A DNA stretch of 64,000 nucleotides from Lutjanus erythropterus (GCA_020091685.1 CM034597.1:3745091-3809090); one strand, 5' to 3'; positions 11,207 to 23,429 are shown, numbered from the stretch's first letter. Translations and numbers: made by a program. Notes: generated from the sequence alone by a model not told the origin.

Positions 11207-12104
11207 ATTAGTGGTGGTTTAATAAAGTCAATTAGGCCTGATGTTGCATTACTTAAAAGTTTAGAGAGAAAAAGATTTTTACTGAATTTATTGCATTGAG
11301 GTTGTAATTCATAGTTTTATCCGTAATTTCTATCAATTTAGTTGAAAAACATGAGGAAATTGTGCATTTATACAAATGGTCATAAATACAGGATTATATT
11401 TAGGGGGAAAGGCTCTGTGGTTTGAGGGAGCTCTCAATGAATTTGAGCTGCAGTAAGGATTCTGTTGAGAGAGATAAAATAAAAACGTACAAAAACATTA
11501 AATCTTAGTTAAATTAACAATACAAAATACTGCATAAGGACGAATTTCATGGTGGAGGGAGCTACTGCACCCAACTGCAAAGGCATGAGCTGATCATCAG
11601 AGTAACAGTGGTAAGTCTAAGATTATGATCTATATGGTGTGTACCTGCAGTTGTGAATGAGCCAAACATTATGAAGCATATTGCAAACAGCTGAAGCAAA
11701 TCATCTGAAGTGTGACTTCAGCTGTACTTCATTTGAGTCAAAGACACTCTTGACACAGAGAAGAACTGAACAGTTAAAGATAACGGTGCAGACACAACAA
11801 ATTTGCTAACATTAAGTAAACAGATCCAGTTCATCTTCTATGAAGAGGAGTTGATCTGGCCACACAATGCATGATGGGTACGGTGCAGGAAGTTGACGGA
11901 CTGTTTGCCATATCTGAATTTGCATAATCACGAATAGACCTCTAGTTTATTCATTCCCGTTTTTCTAGCCTAAAATGTTTTCAGAAACATTTCTGTACTG
12001 CTTACCTAAGAAATGAGAAAGTTTGTGACCTGGCTGCCACATTGAAAAGATCTGAGCACCATTGCTGTTGAGTTTTTCAAATATATTTTTTGGTGCTTTG
12101 AGCA
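11207..12104. other. unassigned non-coding sequence
   Basis: AT-rich, no recognised element or exon. Confidence 0.45.
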
Positions 12105-12275
12105 CCACAAGCCAGTGCCATCGAGCTTCATTATGTTGGAGAGAAGGCAGACATGTCTTTGGCCAATATCACCAAAACTCTGCAACTTAATGGATCAGTC
12201 TTAATGGATAAATGGCACTACGTCTAAGAGAAAAATATGTATTCTTAATTTTGGAGTGCCTTCAAAGGGGTAACA
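12105..12275. repeat. interspersed repeat, copy 2 of 2 in the window
   Basis: Same family and orientation as 9330-9530: TTATGTTGGAGAGAAGGCAG, a GGCCAATATC block, GATAAATGGCACTAC, then AAAAATATGTATTCTTAATTTTG. Confidence 0.55.
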
Positions 12276-12369
12276 ATTTACTATTTTGACTTTCATAAAG
12301 TTAGGAAACTCAAAAGAGACAAAATTGAAGCAGTAGAGACTGAGATCCTTGAGAATGATTCATGCTTTT

Positions 12370-12650
12370 TACCTTTATTCATTCAGGGAAGCTCAGCTGA
12401 GAGCAATGCTCCCCTGTCCACACTCACACAGTGACACATTCGCAGTATAACCACAGTGAGTTCTGTTGGCCACTGAGCAGCTCCACTGGAACACGTTTGG
12501 ACCACCTCAGTAGTGGTAATGATGGAGGGGTAAACACTGAATTTTTTGCTTCCCCCGCCAACATTTTAGGGGATTGAACCAGAAATCTTCTGGTCACAAG
12601 CCCATGATGCAAGTAATGGCATCTTTTCATTAGACTCATCTGCTGAATAA
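12370..12650 (-). mobile_element. tRNA-derived SINE (Arg-like head)
   Basis: On the minus strand the head carries GACCAGAAGATTTCTGGTTCAATCC, whose GGTTCAATCC is a good pol III B box; the A box is decayed. Downstream, CAGTGGAGCTGCTCAGTGGC and GGTTATACTG match the body of a widespread percomorph SINE (recalled). The tail is GAATGAATAAAGG. The head resembles tRNA-Arg, but the acceptor stem does not fold, so it is not a tRNA gene. Confidence 0.65.
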
Positions 12651-13448
12651 AAGCTCACAACTTTCCACATGCCCAGAATGTAACAAGCTTTGAAGTACTG
12701 ATTATCTGTTCATGTTTCTTGTTGCCATGTTCTGCAATGTTCTCCCCCAGACTGTAAATCACAGCCTGCTGTTAGGTGACCAAAGTTCCATAATTAGATC
12801 ACATAACAGCCAGCGACTTCATTCACTGATGAAGACTGTGAGAAGCAGTTGAATGCTGTGGAAAAAGCTGGTAAATGGGCCATGGGTTTATATTTTGTCA
12901 CAAAATCAAGAACAAATTATAAATGTATCACACTCAAGCATTCACAGTTTGTTCTTTCACCCTTGACTCCACCAGCAGTGATGTCCTTTGCATGCGCTGT
13001 GTAACACTCAAATGTCCTGTTTCACTTTCACTGTATCTGTGTGTGTGTGTGCGTGTGTGTGTATCCATGCAGCCTCCCTCAGTCCCACAGGATGGAGGAC
13101 TTTTGGCCATCTGAGTCAAGGGAAGCGGCAGGTGTGACAGGTCAAGTTCAGGGTCAAGGTTTATAGGCCAGAGGTCTGGAGGAAGGTGGAGACACGCCAA
13201 ACCACAACAGTGTTGTTGACAGGTGGTTTTTGCCAGGTGTTGCTGTCAGATAGCTGCTGCTCACTCATGTGTTGTGTGGGATGTCCAAAGACAACCAGAA
13301 TCTGTAGCTGTGCACTATAGTCTCCACCAGAGGGGGATGCGACTGGACTTAGGAATTTATGACTTTAGACTTAACATAGACTTCAGACAGACGACTCCAA
13401 AGGACTTGACTTTTGTTTTTGATGATGATTAAAGAGTAATTTCTTGTA
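12651..13448. other. unassigned sequence with a short GT tract
   Basis: A short GT run near 13038-13062. No gene or mobile element recognised. Confidence 0.4.
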
Positions 13449-13600
13449 ACCTTGATACGTCAGATGGTTTGTTACACAGAACCATCTGGGTAGTCTTCTA
13501 TAGAAAGTGCAACTGGAAAAGGGCAAGCACTTTCAAAAAAAAAACGTGTCATTGGATAATCATCTGTCTACCAGGTCTAACACAGGCTAACCAATCAGAT
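13449..13600 (-). repeat. helicase-fragment repeat family, copy B (3' end only)
   Basis: Minus-strand copy of the family's right end. The plus strand reads CAGATGGTTTGTTACACAGA, then CCATCTGGGTAG, then GGAAAAGGGCAAGCACTTTC, then CCAATCAGATCAAACTC. No helicase codons remain. A plus-strand left end lies 325 bp downstream (copy C), so the two cannot be halves of one undisturbed insertion. Confidence 0.7.
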
Positions 13601-13925
13601 CAAACTCAATTTCAGAGCGCTTCTGTCCAACATTTCAAAGCAGAGTGTGACGAGCTGGCATGTTGCACTGTAATAGTGGTTCATGAAGTTTTCCAAGTTG
13701 TTGATCTAATCCACTTTTCTGCTGAACTGATCTGAGTGTAAAGGAGAAGTAATCAGCAGTAGTAGGTCATCATGATGAATCTCACTCCTGCATGAATCTC
13801 TTACAACCCTTCTCTCCATTTAGGAGACTTGTAATTGATTACCACAAAATGTCAAATATCTGTGATGGTATGGATTTTTTCTTACCTTGGTGAAAAAGTT
13901 ACCAATTCCCACTGGCTGGCGGTTT

Positions 13926-14060
13926 ACAGCTTACCTTGTGAGGCACCTGGATTTGCAAGATCACATGATAATCCATCTTGCCAGGCTTCAGGTTGTCCGT
14001 TTGTGTCTGCACCAAAACTGGCAGATGTGGGTGTGGTTTTAGGTGTGATTCATAGTATGA
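13926..14060 (+). repeat. helicase-fragment repeat family, copy C (5' end only)
   Basis: Matches the left 135 bp of the family: TTACCTTG, GGCACCTGGATTTGCAAG, AATCCATCTTGCCAGGCTTC, GGTTTTAGGTGTG. The helicase part is absent. Between B and C, 13601-13925 is unassigned. Confidence 0.65.
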
Positions 14061-14164
14061 ATAACCATGTGCAAGGATACAAGGTTATCTATTGATCATT
14101 TAACAACAAGGTTGTAAAATGAGATACAGAGCCCTATGTTACACTGATCTAAAGCACAAGTGGA

Positions 14165-15260
14165 AAGCACAAGGTGGAGTGGATTTAATTTATTCAAGGT
14201 GTGTACAAATCCACCTTTGCCAGCTTGTGCCAGTGGCGCAGGGGTATCCTGCCCTGTCCCATCCCTTGCGCCAGCAGTGTACAGTGGGATTTCACCTATC
14301 AGCTACGCCTAAGCACCTTGATTAATTCACAGGTAAATTTAGGCCGAGCATGCAATAAACCAATCAGAAAGTCGTCTCTCATCACCTTAAAGCAGCAGGT
14401 GCACCAGGAGCACCAGCGGTGTCAGCATGACAGCAGGACGCCATCAGAGCAGCTTCATGTCTAAAGACTTTATTTTACATGAAAGCCTGGAAAAAGTAGT
14501 ACAATACATGAACCATAAGTGTCATGCAGATATGTAACTGGTTATGTTTTACACTAAAGCACCTTAAAATTATGTTATATTTTGTAAATCATTATCATCA
14601 TCATCAACTGGTCTCATATAACCAGTATAAACGATATAAGATATATATCATTCAAACTGCGTTGTTCTGGATCCCAATAAACACGCAGACACAAACACTA
14701 CAGCTGCTCCAGCTGTCATGTGACTGATTTGTTACAATCTGACAGCTGTGATCCCACCCCATGTGCTCTTTGCATGTCTGTTGAGATTAATTGTGGTTTA
14801 TAGTTACAGTAATAATTCCTGATTCCTTATTAGTGAGAATAATTTTACACACACTCACACACTTGCATGCTTTTTCAATATTTACACTTTATTGCTGGTA
14901 GAAAATATATTTAAAGGACACTTAACTAATCCACACTCCTCTGTGGGGAAAAGACTGAACATAGGTGAAAGTGTGATTGTGAGTGTGGTCATGTGTGTGT
15001 GCCTTGGCCAAAGGTGCTCTCTTGTGTCAGCTGACTGACTTTGCACTTCGACCAGGTTTTAGCTGGTCTAAAGTGGAAGTGGTTTTCAGTCCTATGTGCC
15101 GACCACAAGATAGCAAACGTACTGGGCCACAACTTTGTTTTGCCTTTGTTTTTAGACCTCCCATCTATGGCTGCACAGACAAGTGCATTTGCTGTCTTGC
15201 AGACATGGCAAAAATGGCAGTTGCACTGGTGTAAGATAGAAAATCCACCTGGATGTAAGA
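14165..15260. repeat. decayed interspersed repeat pieces
   Basis: 14165-14460 (CAGCTTGTGCCAGTGGCGCA, TTGCGCCAGCAGTGTACAG) and 15010-15260 (CTTTGCACTTCGACCAGG, GGTTTTAGCTGGTCTAAAG) look like two parts of one abundant fish repeat, recalled only. A third piece, minus strand, is at 44085-44170 (ACCTGGTTGAAGTGTAAAG). No ends or target duplication defined. 14461-15009 is unassigned. Confidence 0.35.
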
Positions 15261-15299
15261 TGGGGCCCTTAGTTGTAGTTCCCTCTTTTGACTGATTGA

Positions 15300-15440
15300 C
15301 TGATTGGTAAAAGACAAATAAAAATATAAAACAAATTAATAAAGCAGAGTGCTGAGGATGAATTGACCAGTCTCAGAGCCTCAGGAAGAAGCTGCGTTTC
15401 AGTCTGGTGGTATGGCAGTGGATACTGATATATTATATAT
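15300..15440. repeat. retroposon-derived fragment
   Basis: GAGCCTCAGGAAGAAGCTGC followed by GTTTCAGTCTGGTGGTATGG resembles a recurring fish retroposon UTR segment, related in style to 40010-40380. Confidence 0.35.
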
Positions 15441-16589
15441 TACATATATATTATATAGATATGAGTGTTGATGATGAATGGTGTCTATGTTTTACTGAAA
15501 CCGCTGTTTCTTACAGTTTTTCTCTGACTCATAACGTCTATTGAGGATGCATGAATCTGCTCAGAGATCATACAAAAGCACTTTTCATATGTTCATCGTG
15601 TTCAGACATCGTCTTAAGTATCAACAATAATCCAGTTCACTGTTGTCTACTACGTGCAGCATGGAGTGTTAGAACCTAATGAAGCATGAGTTTTGCTGCA
15701 GCAGTTCCAGGTTGGCAGTGGAGCTTCTGCTCTTTTCACCAGAGTTCACAGAAAACAGAGCAGAATACAGAAGAAAGTGAACTCATGTTCTTGCTTTTAT
15801 GATTACACTCTGCCTTTCTACAAAGGCTGAGGCCCCATGTGATAATACATTACCAACATAAATATGATGTATACATGACCTGTAGCCTCCTAGGGAGAGC
15901 AAAGATGTCTCTGTCCTTATATTTCTAGATTTAATACACATAAGACTGCAGTGCTTTCCCTCCCTGGGTGATCTCTATGGCAGGAAAATTTATATTTGCT
16001 AAAAATTCTGTCTCTGGCATGCCTGCTGTGCTTTGTTCAACCTGGGTTGTCTCATAGATGACATACAATAATCTCGCTGTAACACTCCTCATGTGGAATG
16101 TACTCTCTGTGTGTAGTTTGGATCCAGGCTTGACAACATGATGTAGAATGCCACAGCACTGCCAGAAATAAGATGTTAAAAATGAAAGCAGCGTTTTAAG
16201 GTTAGCTGCACATAGACTACCACGGGCTTGGACTTCAAGCAGAAAAATAGTTTACTGGTCACTATTTGGGTGGTAAGAGATGAGAAACAAAGAGAAAAAC
16301 AAGATCCTCTGTAGGGAGTAATTACAGTTGCAAATGGAGCTTGATTCTCTACAAACTCCTCATTTCTGGCTGGACCGCAGCAAAGTGTGTGTGTGTGGGG
16401 GGGCAGCACTATAAATGTGAAAGTCTGCGGCTTACTGAGTAAGTGATTGAGTGATGAAGTTACACCATTCGTCTGTCGAGTTTCCCGATTGTCTACTACC
16501 CTTTCAAAATGAATATGTGCAAATATTAGTTACATACCGTTTAGGTGCAACCCTAAAGGTTTGCACAGCAGTGGTGAGTTTTATTCTAC
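15441..16589. other. unassigned non-coding sequence
   Basis: TA-rich stretch at 15420-15460. No other feature supported. Confidence 0.45.
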
Positions 16590-16850
16590 GCCTGGGGTGT
16601 CAAACACAATCTCACTGCAGGACACATCAGCATTATCGATGAACTCAAAGGCCGGGTAGTAAATGTGAAGCTGAATTTTCACTGTACAGTATGACTCTAC
16701 TTGACTCAGTTTGACTTTTGGTACTAGGTACTTTGTTTTCCACTAGTGTAGCACTTTTATAGTACCCCCCTATGTAGGTGGGATTTTCATAGTGCAGCTG
16801 TCCAATACTGCCATAATGCCATCTTAAACACAACACAAACACAAGAACAC
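16590..16850. repeat. two decayed repeat fragments
   Basis: 16590-16670 (GGGGTGTCAAACACAATC ... CACATCAGCATTAT) resembles the end of a common hAT-type fish repeat. 16675-16850 (GACTCTACTTGACTCAG, TTGGTACTAGGTACTTTG) resembles a second fish MITE. Both are too eroded for boundaries. Confidence 0.35.
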
Positions 16851-16883
16851 TGGAGGGTGCTGATTGAATGGTGTACCTGATTC

Positions 16884-17362
16884 TTAAAGGGCCCTTCACA
16901 CTGAGCTGTTAGCCCCAGGCTAAGGGAGCTGTTAGCCTAGAAACAGGGCTAAAGGAGCTCTGTAGTCATGAAACACTCTAAAATGTTCACATCAGTTAGT
17001 GTACCAACAGACAATGCAACTTGGGCTAGTACAAGTGCAGTGTGAATCATATGGCTCTGTGCACAGCTTAACCCTGGCTTAACAATATGTGTGTGAAAAG
17101 GGGCTAAATGAGCCCACTTCTATTAGCCCTGGGTTACATTGTTTTCACTTTCACATTTCAGTCCAGGGCATAGTCGATTTTCAGGGGATAACCCCACAAA
17201 CTCAGGGCTAACAGTGCTCTGGAGGAGGGCCAGTAATCCCTAGGCTAAAGTTGGGGTTAGCCCGCTTTGAAATGTTCCAGGATCGTGCCAGTATGAAAGC
17301 TTTCTTAGCCTAGGGCTAACAGCTCTCTTAGCCTGGGGTTAAGTACAGTGAAAAGCCCTTAA
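16884..17362. mobile_element. palindromic MITE with TTAA target duplication (Kolobok- or piggyBac-like)
   Basis: TTAA flanks both ends (16884-16887 and 17359-17362). The left terminus AGGGCCCTTCACACTGAG and the reverse complement of the right, GGGCTTTTCACTGTA, are matching inverted ends. Both continue into CCCCAGGCTAAG and AGAGCTGTTAGCC motifs. The interior repeats GGGCTAA/TTAGCCC many times. TTAA target plus a terminal AGGG fits Kolobok better than piggyBac (which begins CCY). No coding capacity. Confidence 0.7.
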
Positions 17363-17629
17363 GACCATATAAATGTATTGTACTCATTATATTACACAAT
17401 TGTCTCATCATTTCATTAATAATTAGCTCTGAAAGAAGAGGTATATGAAAAATAATGACGGACATTGAAGTGTATAACAACAGTATTAGAATTTTTCATT
17501 TTTAAATTAAATAACAAAATAGTATACAGTAATAAAGGCAATTAATAGCCATTTACAGTAAGGGTTGTTTCACTTTATATAGCCTATAGACAAGTTTTCA
17601 TGTGACAGGTCAGTTCTCCAATCAGAACT

Positions 17630-17780
17630 GGAGTTGGTCCCTGGGTGCTGCACAGCGGTTGCCCACTGCTCCTGATGCTAAGATTGGTTAAATGCAGAGA
17701 CTGAACCTATCTGTATGTAGTCCTCTGTAGAATTGTAAATGTAGCAGTGAAGTTGATTTTTAACTGTACCAAAAGCATTA
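17630..17780 (+). repeat. LINE/SINE 3'-end-like fragment
   Basis: CCCTGGGTGCTGCACAGCGG, TTGCCCACTGCTCCTGATGC and GGTTAAATGCAGAGAC match a recalled fish retroposon 3' region. No poly-A or target duplication seen. Confidence 0.4.
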
Positions 17781-19304
17781 CTCTGTGAGAAGGGTCTTAG
17801 TCAACCAGGTTTTCATTTATCTGTTAGTCGCAGAAAAAGAAGAAGGAGAAGAAAAAAAAACACCTCCAACTCCTTTTGGTAGCTATGTTCCTGTTAGGCC
17901 CAGGAAGAAAGTATCAAGCCATTATTGCAACACAGATCTGTTTTCTCATAACACCAGTAACTGCCATATGGGGCATTTGCACTTATTTGCACTGGGGGAA
18001 TGTTGGTATTTGTTAACACTGCTAGCACAGGAGAACTGGACCGCCAGGAAGAGGACGTTTTCAGGCTCTGGATGGGGTACCCAGCAGGGAATGCTGGTGG
18101 GAGTGTCCCAGGAATGTGCATCAGAATCAGAGCCGTGTGAGCGAGAAAATGAACTGGGCTCAGCAGCCACTGAAGTCTCCAATGGCCTGCTGCTAACTGG
18201 TTGATTCCACTTGGCACGGCACGTGTGCGCCACGGTTTTGATCTGTCCTCCACATGGCTGCAGCCCACACCAGCAGCATTTCAGAAGTGTTCCAGCCCCT
18301 GAGTGTTTTGCCTGCCTGTTTATGTTCACTTGCTCAGATTTTGTTGATTTGATCCTCTTATCTTTTTGTTGAATAAATAGGTTGTGTAGGTATATAGTTT
18401 CTTTTCTGTCTGTTTTTATGATCTTTCATGGTCTTTTATTTTGAGAGAATAAAATCTTATGAAAGTATTTGTCTCTTTAGTTGCCAAATGCTCCACATTG
18501 TTCACCATGTAAGTGCAAACTTTGACTGGTGCTCGGCAGGAAGTTGACCAGAGCTTTCTACGCATCACATTATTTCATCTGTGCCACGAACAAGTGACCA
18601 GTGCCTCAACTGCCTGCTTGTCTGCACCATCTTTTAGATAGAAGGGATCCTCAATCACATTCTTTCTATTAAATTCTAGATCTAATCCTGTCTGTTTTCC
18701 TGTGAATGCCTCGTTTCAGTGGTCAGCCCTGAGAGGAATCCAGTTGGACGCTTGGTTCGAGGTTTTCCACGATGGTCGGGTTCTCAGGAATTCACTCTGA
18801 AGGAAGAGACGTCTGCTGTGAGATTTTCAACAGATCATTCTATCTTTCTCTGTCCCTCCCACTCATCTCTTCTCCCTCATTCTGTTTTCCTCCAGACCAC
18901 AGGCTGGATTTACAATGTGTCTTAAATCCAGACTGTGGTCTCGACAATTCAACGCCATGGTAAGGTGAAGGGGCACTGTGTGTGTGTAAATGTAATTCTT
19001 TTTTTTCTTTTTTTTTTGCTATTGGAGGAATTTATACCACTAGAGGTATTCATAACTGCAATATGTATATAAGAGCACCATTCAAATGGAAATGATACAT
19101 TCTCCAGGGATCATCAATATGCTGAGAGTGTGAGAACTTCCTTACAAGAGAGCACAACAGTGAAAATGGAGAGCCTAAAGTCATGGATGAGTAAAAGTTT
19201 TGCTTCTGTCACTGAAGTGGTAAACATACAAATGCAAACTTGACCAGCAGTTCCCAGAACACTATGTACAACAAACAAAAAAAACAGCCAAACAAACACA
19301 CCCA
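17781..19304. other. unassigned sequence; motif-free ORFs
   Basis: ORFs of 124-139 codons lie on both strands at 17785-18330, but they overlap in antisense and have no motif, so they are not called. At 18719-18960 there is a weakly exon-like block (polypyrimidine tract and CAG near 18700 and 18896), but no frame or homology supports it. Confidence 0.35.
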
Positions 19305-19560
19305 TCCCATCAGTGCTGCCTCAAAAGTTCCACCCCTCAAATTCACGGGCATTGCCAGTGAAATGACTGTAAAAACTGAGTGATATGGCAGCCATACGTT
19401 ACTGGTAGCCTCAATGAGGGAAAGTAATATTTTATCTCTATGAAAATGTAAGTATGGAGAAGACTGGGCTGGAGCTGAGGCACAGAGCCGACAGACAGCT
19501 GCTTTACCTTCACTCCTGCTTCTCAACCTGTCTGCAGCAGTGACCCACATAGGAGTCGCA
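19305..19560 (+). repeat. interspersed repeat shared with 37085-37400
   Basis: Matches the reverse complement of 37085-37400: CCTCAATGAGGGAAAGTAAT, GAGCTGAGGCACAGAGCC, GACAGAC, CCTGCTTCTCAACCTGTCTG. The other copy has about 100 bp extra between the last two blocks. Family unknown to me. Confidence 0.6.
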
Positions 19561-20284
19561 GACCTGGTTACAGCAATGACCAACGCACGAGCTGATCACA
19601 CTGGGCTGTTTACATTTAGATAATTAGCTGACACAGAAGCACACACACACACAGCTTGTTAACTGTTAGCTTGTTAGCTTGTTGCTTGTTACTTTATGGC
19701 TGCCTGTTTGGGGAGAATAAACACACTTGGACAAGTAGCGCTAGGCGAATATTCAATTCACTTTTGTTGAGGGGCACGCACAGTCAGTCTCATCTCCCTC
19801 ATCTCCCCTCCTCCTCCCCTGGTCTTGCATACGAGCATGACTGTCACCTGTTGCTGATTGGCTGGAATAGTGTTATATAGTAGTAGTAGTAATAGTGTTT
19901 GTATCCCACTTACAGAGCCAGGGCTGTGTAGAAAAATCAGGGTTTTTTTTTTCAGCACAGACAGAACAGGGAGCTAGAGGATCATGAGGTGATATTCACT
20001 GACTTTGATTTCTTTTAAAAAAGTGTATTGGAATAGAGTAGCACACCCCACCTTTACATAATATCATATAATTTCAAATAAACACATCTGAAACATATTG
20101 GCCGGTGTAGATGAACATGTAATGGGAATAGTCTGGTAGGACTGTGGGGGTATGTCAGACAAAAGGATTGGGAAATGCTGGCTGAGATTGGTTCGAAAAA
20201 TGTGCTTGAGGCTGTGAGACTGCCAGTTTGATGCACATACAGCAGGATAAATCTGACTAATAAAACTGTTCTGACTGAAAGTCA
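19561..20284. other. unassigned sequence
   Basis: A short TAG-repeat run at 19877. Nothing else recognised. Confidence 0.4.
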
Positions 20285-20291
20285 ACACACA

Positions 20292-20335
<44 letters not shown>
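20285..20335. repeat. CA microsatellite
   Basis: About 24 CA units with one CAAA interruption near the left end. Confidence 0.95.
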
Positions 20336-20336
<1 letters not shown>

Positions 20337-20745
20337 CCAAGTTAATAATGACATTTGGACATTTTGTGCTTTTCTTTCAGTATTTGTAATCAGAAAGTGT
20401 CAATAAAATCAACACAGAACACAACTACAGTTAAACAAGTGGAATTTTATGTTTGTTCATTGACTTAATCTAAACCCAAGTCAAATGATCATGGTAAACC
20501 CTGCAGTAAAATGACAGTTGTACAAAAGTCCTGGAACTGAAATGGATTGACAGGTGCAGGTGAACAGACAAGGGATGTTTCTGAATACAAATGACGCGTC
20601 TGTTTCTGGCATCCAAGCAAGGCGTATTTCAATATTGATGTACTATTGCTCTTGTTGTTAATATTATCTGTGTTACTCTCTGTTGTGTTTAGGGTTTTTC
20701 TGAAACTCATACCAGTATCAAAAATGTCTCAGCTACTGCCTGAGT

Positions 20746-21081
20746 CAATGATTCCCAAAGTGTGGGCCATGAAGGCCCTTGAGAGGTCATGAAAAATAAA
20801 TAAAACATTTTTAAGTTTAAATTTTCAAAGTTTGAAATTGTTTAAAAAAATATGATTTTATTTTTAAGGTAATCAACTAATAAAACAAAGCCACGGGATT
20901 TAAATAATTTATCTGACCTAGTTAAACAGGTGTTACACTGTATATGGTGACCTGTCACATTAACACCATAACACAGATATGTTGGTCATTAGTATGATTA
21001 GTCTTGTGTGTTGATCAGAGGCCGCAAAAGATTTTCAGATTTCAAATGAGGCTCTGGCATTCTTCAGTTTGGGAATAGCTG
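20746..21081. mobile_element. non-autonomous hAT-like element
   Basis: Starts CAATGATTCCCAAAGTGTGG. The reverse complement of the right end is CAGCTATTCCCAAACTG, so the inverted ends share ATTCCCAAA. This fits the hAT group with CAGTGGTTCCCAAAGTGTGGG ends. The flanking octamers GCCTGAGT and ACCTAAGG match at 5 of 8 positions, so the 8-bp duplication is decayed. 336 bp, no transposase. Confidence 0.55.
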
Positions 21082-21094
21082 ACCTAAGGAATTG

Positions 21095-21539
21095 GATTGG
21101 TTAAGTAACAAGACGAAAACAATGTAAGAGATGAAAAAGACGTAACAAGATGAAAAAAGATGTGAAAGACATGACAAGAAGAGAACGACTTAAAAGACGA
21201 AAAAGATTTAACAAGACAAAGATGACGTGAAAGATGTATTAAGATGAAAAAAAAACATAAAAGACAAGACGAAAACATAAAAGATGAAAAACATGTAACA
21301 ATGAAAAGGACATAAAATGAAAAATGATGTAAAAGATGTAACAAGATGACAGCCACTCAATGAAAAAGATGTAACCAACAAAGAGGCCTATTTTTTTAAC
21401 TTTTATTCTTCGAGTACATTTCAGAGGCTGTACTTTTTCACTTTTTCTTGAGTTGAATCAGTACTTCTACTTTTACCAGAGTCATTTCCTGTACTTTTAC
21501 TTGAGAGAAGATAGAGTATGTGTACTTCTGACACCTCTG
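21095..21539. mobile_element. MITE with internal AAGATGTAACAAGA array, copy 1
   Basis: 21100-21375 is a degenerate array of units like GATGTAACAAGATGAAAAA and GACATAAAAGACAAG (about 15-20 bp). The right side reads CTTTTATTCTTCGAGTACAT, TTTCAGAGGCTGTAC, CTTCTGACACCTCTG. The last block is the right end of the fish MITE that begins CAGAGGTGGGAAGTAAC (recalled). The left end is not found. The copy at 33331-33871 has the same array and ends. Confidence 0.6.
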
Positions 21540-23151
21540 CTAACCTGGTGACTTAGTGAGAATTTCAAGCCCTGAGTATGAAGCATGAATCTTGTTCACT
21601 AACATGATTTAAGAGCTCTGTGCAGCTCTGCACTCTGAACCTGGGCTGTGTGCATTCCTCTGTGGCTCTGTGGCACTCTTCCTGCTCTTTAAGTGTTCTT
21701 TAGGCGCCCTCCACCATTACCCCAAAACTCAGTCACGCTCAAGCAGACCACCTCTATGATAAATACCTTAACCATTTCCCCCTGTTCCCCAAATCCTCCA
21801 CACAATACTTAAGTCCAGCATTTTACAGCCCCTGTATCGCATTTCGACTTGGACCTGAACCACTGGCACGCTCTGGGAGTTTTGGACTCGACTGGCAAGC
21901 TGAGCTGTTGCATGGTGTTGGATGGACTCTTGGGTGGCACATTTCAATATTCCCTGACATGTTTGGCGAAAACATTGCTCTCGACATTTGATTTTGAGAT
22001 TAGCTGACACTGAGACCTGCAGCACATACCATCACTGGCTGCCTGTGCAACCAACCTCACATTTGAATAGCAAATCATCTGGTCACTCGCTTGATAGTTT
22101 TTCTCCGTCTGCATTCTTCTCTCTTTACTGGAAAATTGTTGGAAAAATTCTGTGTTTTATCAAGGGTGTCTGACTGAACAAACAAACCTGACAAAAATCA
22201 AATCAAACGCTACGTTAAGTCCTGGAGCTGACGTGAAAAATACTTGACAGTTTTTCAGCATCAGATTACAGCTGAAAATGTGAGCCTCATCTGACTCCAG
22301 CCTGGAAAGACTTCAGTCCAAACCTGAGCTGAACTTGATCAATACATTGAATTGCTCATTTTTGACTGTTAAATTACTATTGATCAACAAGGTGTTTAAT
22401 CCAAACCCAAACCCAAGCAATTATGTATGAAATTACACTTCCCCTAATCCCGGCCATTGAGTCTTGTCAGGTTTTTCTCAGGCAGCCTGGTATTTGCCCC
22501 GAGGCTGCTCCCTCTCTCTTCCGTCCTGACTTGGACCAGCTCTGAGTTTGGTCGGGTTCTGCTGCTCTGTCTTCCAAGCCTTGAAGCCAAATATTTTCCC
22601 CTCCACAGGTTTCCACTGACAGGCTGTGGGAACCAGGCGAAGCAGTAGCTGCAGCAGGACTCTCCTGTCTGTCTGTTGCTCACTGCTGTGACTGTGGGAG
22701 CATGAATGTGGTGTCCACTGGTACAGTTTTTGTCAAATGTATACACGCAAAACTGGAACCATGCACACAAGTCTAGAAACTTTTATGTTCATGCATCAAC
22801 AACAAAACTTGAATAGAAATTCAGAATCACATTTTTGCAAAACTCCAAGCACAAATCACATCATTTAGCACATTTTGCACCATTTAGCACACTTTGTTCA
22901 CCTGAAAAACACTGGCCTTCAAAATGCCACACCTTTATTACCAAATCGTCTCACTAACGTCTCACCTGTTCAAACTTAATTGGAAAAACACTCTAATCAC
23001 TCCAGTCAGAGCACACAAGAGGCCTCAGGTGACCTCTGCTATTTTGGTGAAAAAATGGAGCAGGAGGAGGAGTGAGAGGAGGAGAAGCAAGGAGAAGTCC
23101 TGCCAATATTTCTGGTGGAAGTAACTATCTACAAATATTCAAGTTACTGTA
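21540..23151. other. unassigned non-coding sequence
   Basis: Includes a 108-codon minus ORF at 22444-22770 with no recognised motif. No repeat ends recognised. Confidence 0.45.
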
Positions 23152-23345
23152 ACTAAAGATATAGTTCACGCAAATTGAAAATTCAGTCATTATTTACTCA
23201 CCCTCATGCCGACAGATGGTCAGGTTTCGTTTTTAAGTCCATAAAACACTGCTGGAGTTTCACAGGAAAACAGGGTTGCAGAATCTCCCAAACAACGGAA
23301 GTGAATGGTGAAAAAGTTTGTTTACAGATTCTCATTCAGGCTACA
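23152..23345 (+). mobile_element. fish TTAA-type repeat (GGGATAGTTCACC family), copy 1
   Basis: Shares with 38818-39170: ATAGTTCACGCAAATTGAAA, TTCAGTCATTATTTACTCAC, CCTCATGCC, ACACTGCTGGAGTTTCACAG and GAAGTGAATGGTGA. Family ends are normally TTAAAGGGATAGTTCACCC (recalled). Here the terminus has decayed to CTAAAGATATAGTTCACGC. The right boundary is undefined. Confidence 0.65.
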
Positions 23346-23429
23346 GCATCTCATTTACACATGAGATTCCTAATAAGATGTTGACACCACTGTGATGTGC
23401 CCTTCTCTCTGTCTCTGTTACTAGACTTC

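Noticed and set aside
13449-14060. Copies B and C as a single helicase-family element
   Set aside because: The 3' end is on the minus strand and the 5' end on the plus strand, so they cannot be one unrearranged insertion.
17785-18330. Overlapping ORFs of 124-139 codons on both strands
   Set aside because: No motif, no splice or polyadenylation context, antisense to each other.
18719-18960. Possible exon after a polypyrimidine tract
   Set aside because: No convincing donor or reading frame and no recognised protein.
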